A stretch of 64,000 nt of DNA from Sphingomonas_B tabacisoli (GTDB lineage Bacteria; Pseudomonadota; Alphaproteobacteria; Sphingomonadales; Sphingomonadaceae), in contig NZ_JBHUDY010000001.1 in assembly GCF_042678385.1 (NCBI RefSeq), positions 1 through 64,000 of the forward strand. The letters are read 5' to 3'. The position numbers were made by a program, and so were the translations under genes. Positions 63,120 through 64,000 of this stretch are shown here, piece after piece. The notes beneath the pieces were generated by a model that saw only the letters and a list, made by a program, of their open reading frames with translations, did no database searches and was not told the origin of the DNA. Within the stretch, counting starts at the first letter, position 1. Each line of letters begins with the position of its first letter.

Positions 63120-64000
63120 TGCGCCTTGTCGTGCAGGAAGGCGCGGATTGCTTTGTTCACTTCGTCCGGCGCTTCCCAGGTGACGAAGTGCCCCGCGTCG
63201 ACTTCATCGACGGTGAGGTCGTCGACATAGGCGGAGAGGCCGTCGAGCTGCACCGGCAGCAGCGCCGTGTCGCGCATGCCCCAGATCACCAGCACCGGCA
63301 TCTTGAGGGTGGGGAAAGGGGCATCCAGAAACGCCGGCCGCTCGATCTGCTCGTCGGTTGCCGGCACGATGACGGCCGAGGCACGGTACCAGTTCAGCAT
63401 CGCCGTGAACGCACCCGGCGTGCGCCACTGGTCGAGATAGGTCTCCTTCTCTTCCTCGCTCAGCAGCTTGCCGTCGGCGTGGCGCATGAAGCTGATCTCG
63501 AAGAATTTCTCCAGGCCCATCGCGCCGAGCTTGGTCTCGAACAGCGGATCGCGGAAGGTGCGGATATATTGCGAGGCCTCGCGCTGGCCGCGGTCCTCGA
63601 TCAGAGTGCGCTGGAAAACGAACGGATGCGGCGCGTTGGCGATGATGAGGCGCTCGATCCGGTCGGGATGCTTCAGCGCCGCCATCCAGGCGATCGCGCC
63701 GCCCCAATCGTGGCCGACCAGGGTGAACCGTTTCAGCTCCAGCGCATCGGCAAGCGCGATCAGGTCGGCGACCGGCTTGTCGGGCGCATAATCCTCGACG
63801 TTGGGCGGCTTCGACGACCCGGCATAGCCGCGCTGATCAGGCGCCACGACGAAATATTCGTCGGACAGGTCGGCGAGCTGGTGCCGCCATGTGCGGTGCG
63901 ATTCGGGAAAGCCGTGCAGGAAGATCAGCGCTTCGCCGTCGCGCGGGCCGCCGAACGTTACGTCAAGCTCGACGCCGGTGGGCAGATGAAAGCGTTGCTG
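63116..64000 (-). CDS. alpha/beta hydrolase, epoxide hydrolase-like (5' end cut by window edge)
   Basis: 294 residues visible, open through the window edge, so the N-terminus is missing. It carries HGFPES and DQRGYGxS motifs, nucleophile elbow GHDWGG (Asp nucleophile, as in epoxide hydrolases and haloalkane dehalogenases), and the late His in DAGHFVTWE. The Asp nucleophile and HGFPES favour epoxide hydrolase. An internal GTG (63847) is in frame but would lose the catalytic core. Confidence 0.88.
   Translation of the reverse strand, partial: QQRFHLPTGVELDVTFGGPRDGEALIFLHGFPESHRTWRHQLADLSDEYFVVAPDQRGYAGSSKPPNVEDYAPDKPVADLIALADALELKRFTLVGHDWGGAIAWMAALKHPDRIERLIIANAPHPFVFQRTLIEDRGQREASQYIRTFRDPLFETKLGAMGLEKFFEISFMRHADGKLLSEEEKETYLDQWRTPGAFTAMLNWYRASAVIVPATDEQIERPAFLDAPFPTLKMPVLVIWGMRDTALLPVQLDGLSAYVDDLTVDEVDAGHFVTWEAPDEVNKAIRAFLHDKAQ

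Overview
The window looks like a stretch of chromosome from a sphingomonad (Alphaproteobacteria, Sphingomonadales). The evidence is the 16S 5' region, high GC throughout, alphaproteobacterial families (MmcB, DUF1489, DUF1491, DUF6489, ATP12), the hemE/ppsR and mnmE-mnmG-rsmG-parAB gene order, and two palindromic repeat families that I recall from sphingomonads. There is no prophage, IS element or CRISPR. Genes are tightly packed, with many ATGA/GTGA start-stop overlaps.

Layout. 1-876: 5' end of a 16S rRNA gene (minus strand), its leader (hairpin plus boxA) and a strong rrn promoter with an A-tract upstream element. 877-7439: housekeeping genes (CBS protein, thioesterase, DUF1489, mgtE, cyclophilin, crcB, RluA-type pseudouridine synthase, HAD phosphatase, ATP12). 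7440-14017: branched-chain 2-oxoacid dehydrogenase operon bkdA1-bkdA2-bkdB, preceded by glnD. 14066-18800: hydrolase, NTF2-like protein, GNAT and mutS. 18883-21661: a three-gene type III polyketide synthase / methyltransferase / flavoprotein operon. 21693-28315: msrB, a class A penicillin-binding protein, M48-like/YcgN/SCO1 genes, an ankyrin protein, mmcB, a cell-wall hydrolase and DUF1491.

28312-44290 is an origin-proximal block. On the minus strand it runs ppsR-maf-aroE-coaE-dnaQ, then hpf-ptsN and a thioesterase. On the plus strand it runs hemE-hemJ-rho ... mnmE-mnmG-rsmG-parA-parB. The divergent ppsR/hemE gap has DnaA-box-like sequences, three GANTC sites, an IHF-like site and an AT-rich tract, so it is a good oriC candidate. 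Two identical perfect 16-bp parS palindromes lie at the mnmE/mnmG junction and inside the 3' end of rsmG.

44425-62339: a Tyr/Gly-rich glycine-zipper protein, then a large flagellar locus. On the minus strand a sigma54-type promoter drives flgBCDEFGHIJKL, which ends at a terminator. A sigma28-type promoter then drives motAB. On the plus strand lie a second stator-like pair, flgA, flgM (with its own sigma28-type promoter), flgN, a lytic transglycosylase behind another sigma54-type promoter, flhA and fliA. Together these suggest a sigma54 to sigma28 flagellar cascade with FlgM as checkpoint. 62343-64000: a transglutaminase-like protease and a truncated epoxide-hydrolase-like gene.

The most unusual signals are in-frame palindromic repeats inside the bkdB linker and the flgI signal peptide, a tRNA-Ser 3'-end fragment embedded in the flavoprotein gene of the polyketide operon, three tandem 8-5-8 hairpins in front of terC, and the oriC/parS architecture.
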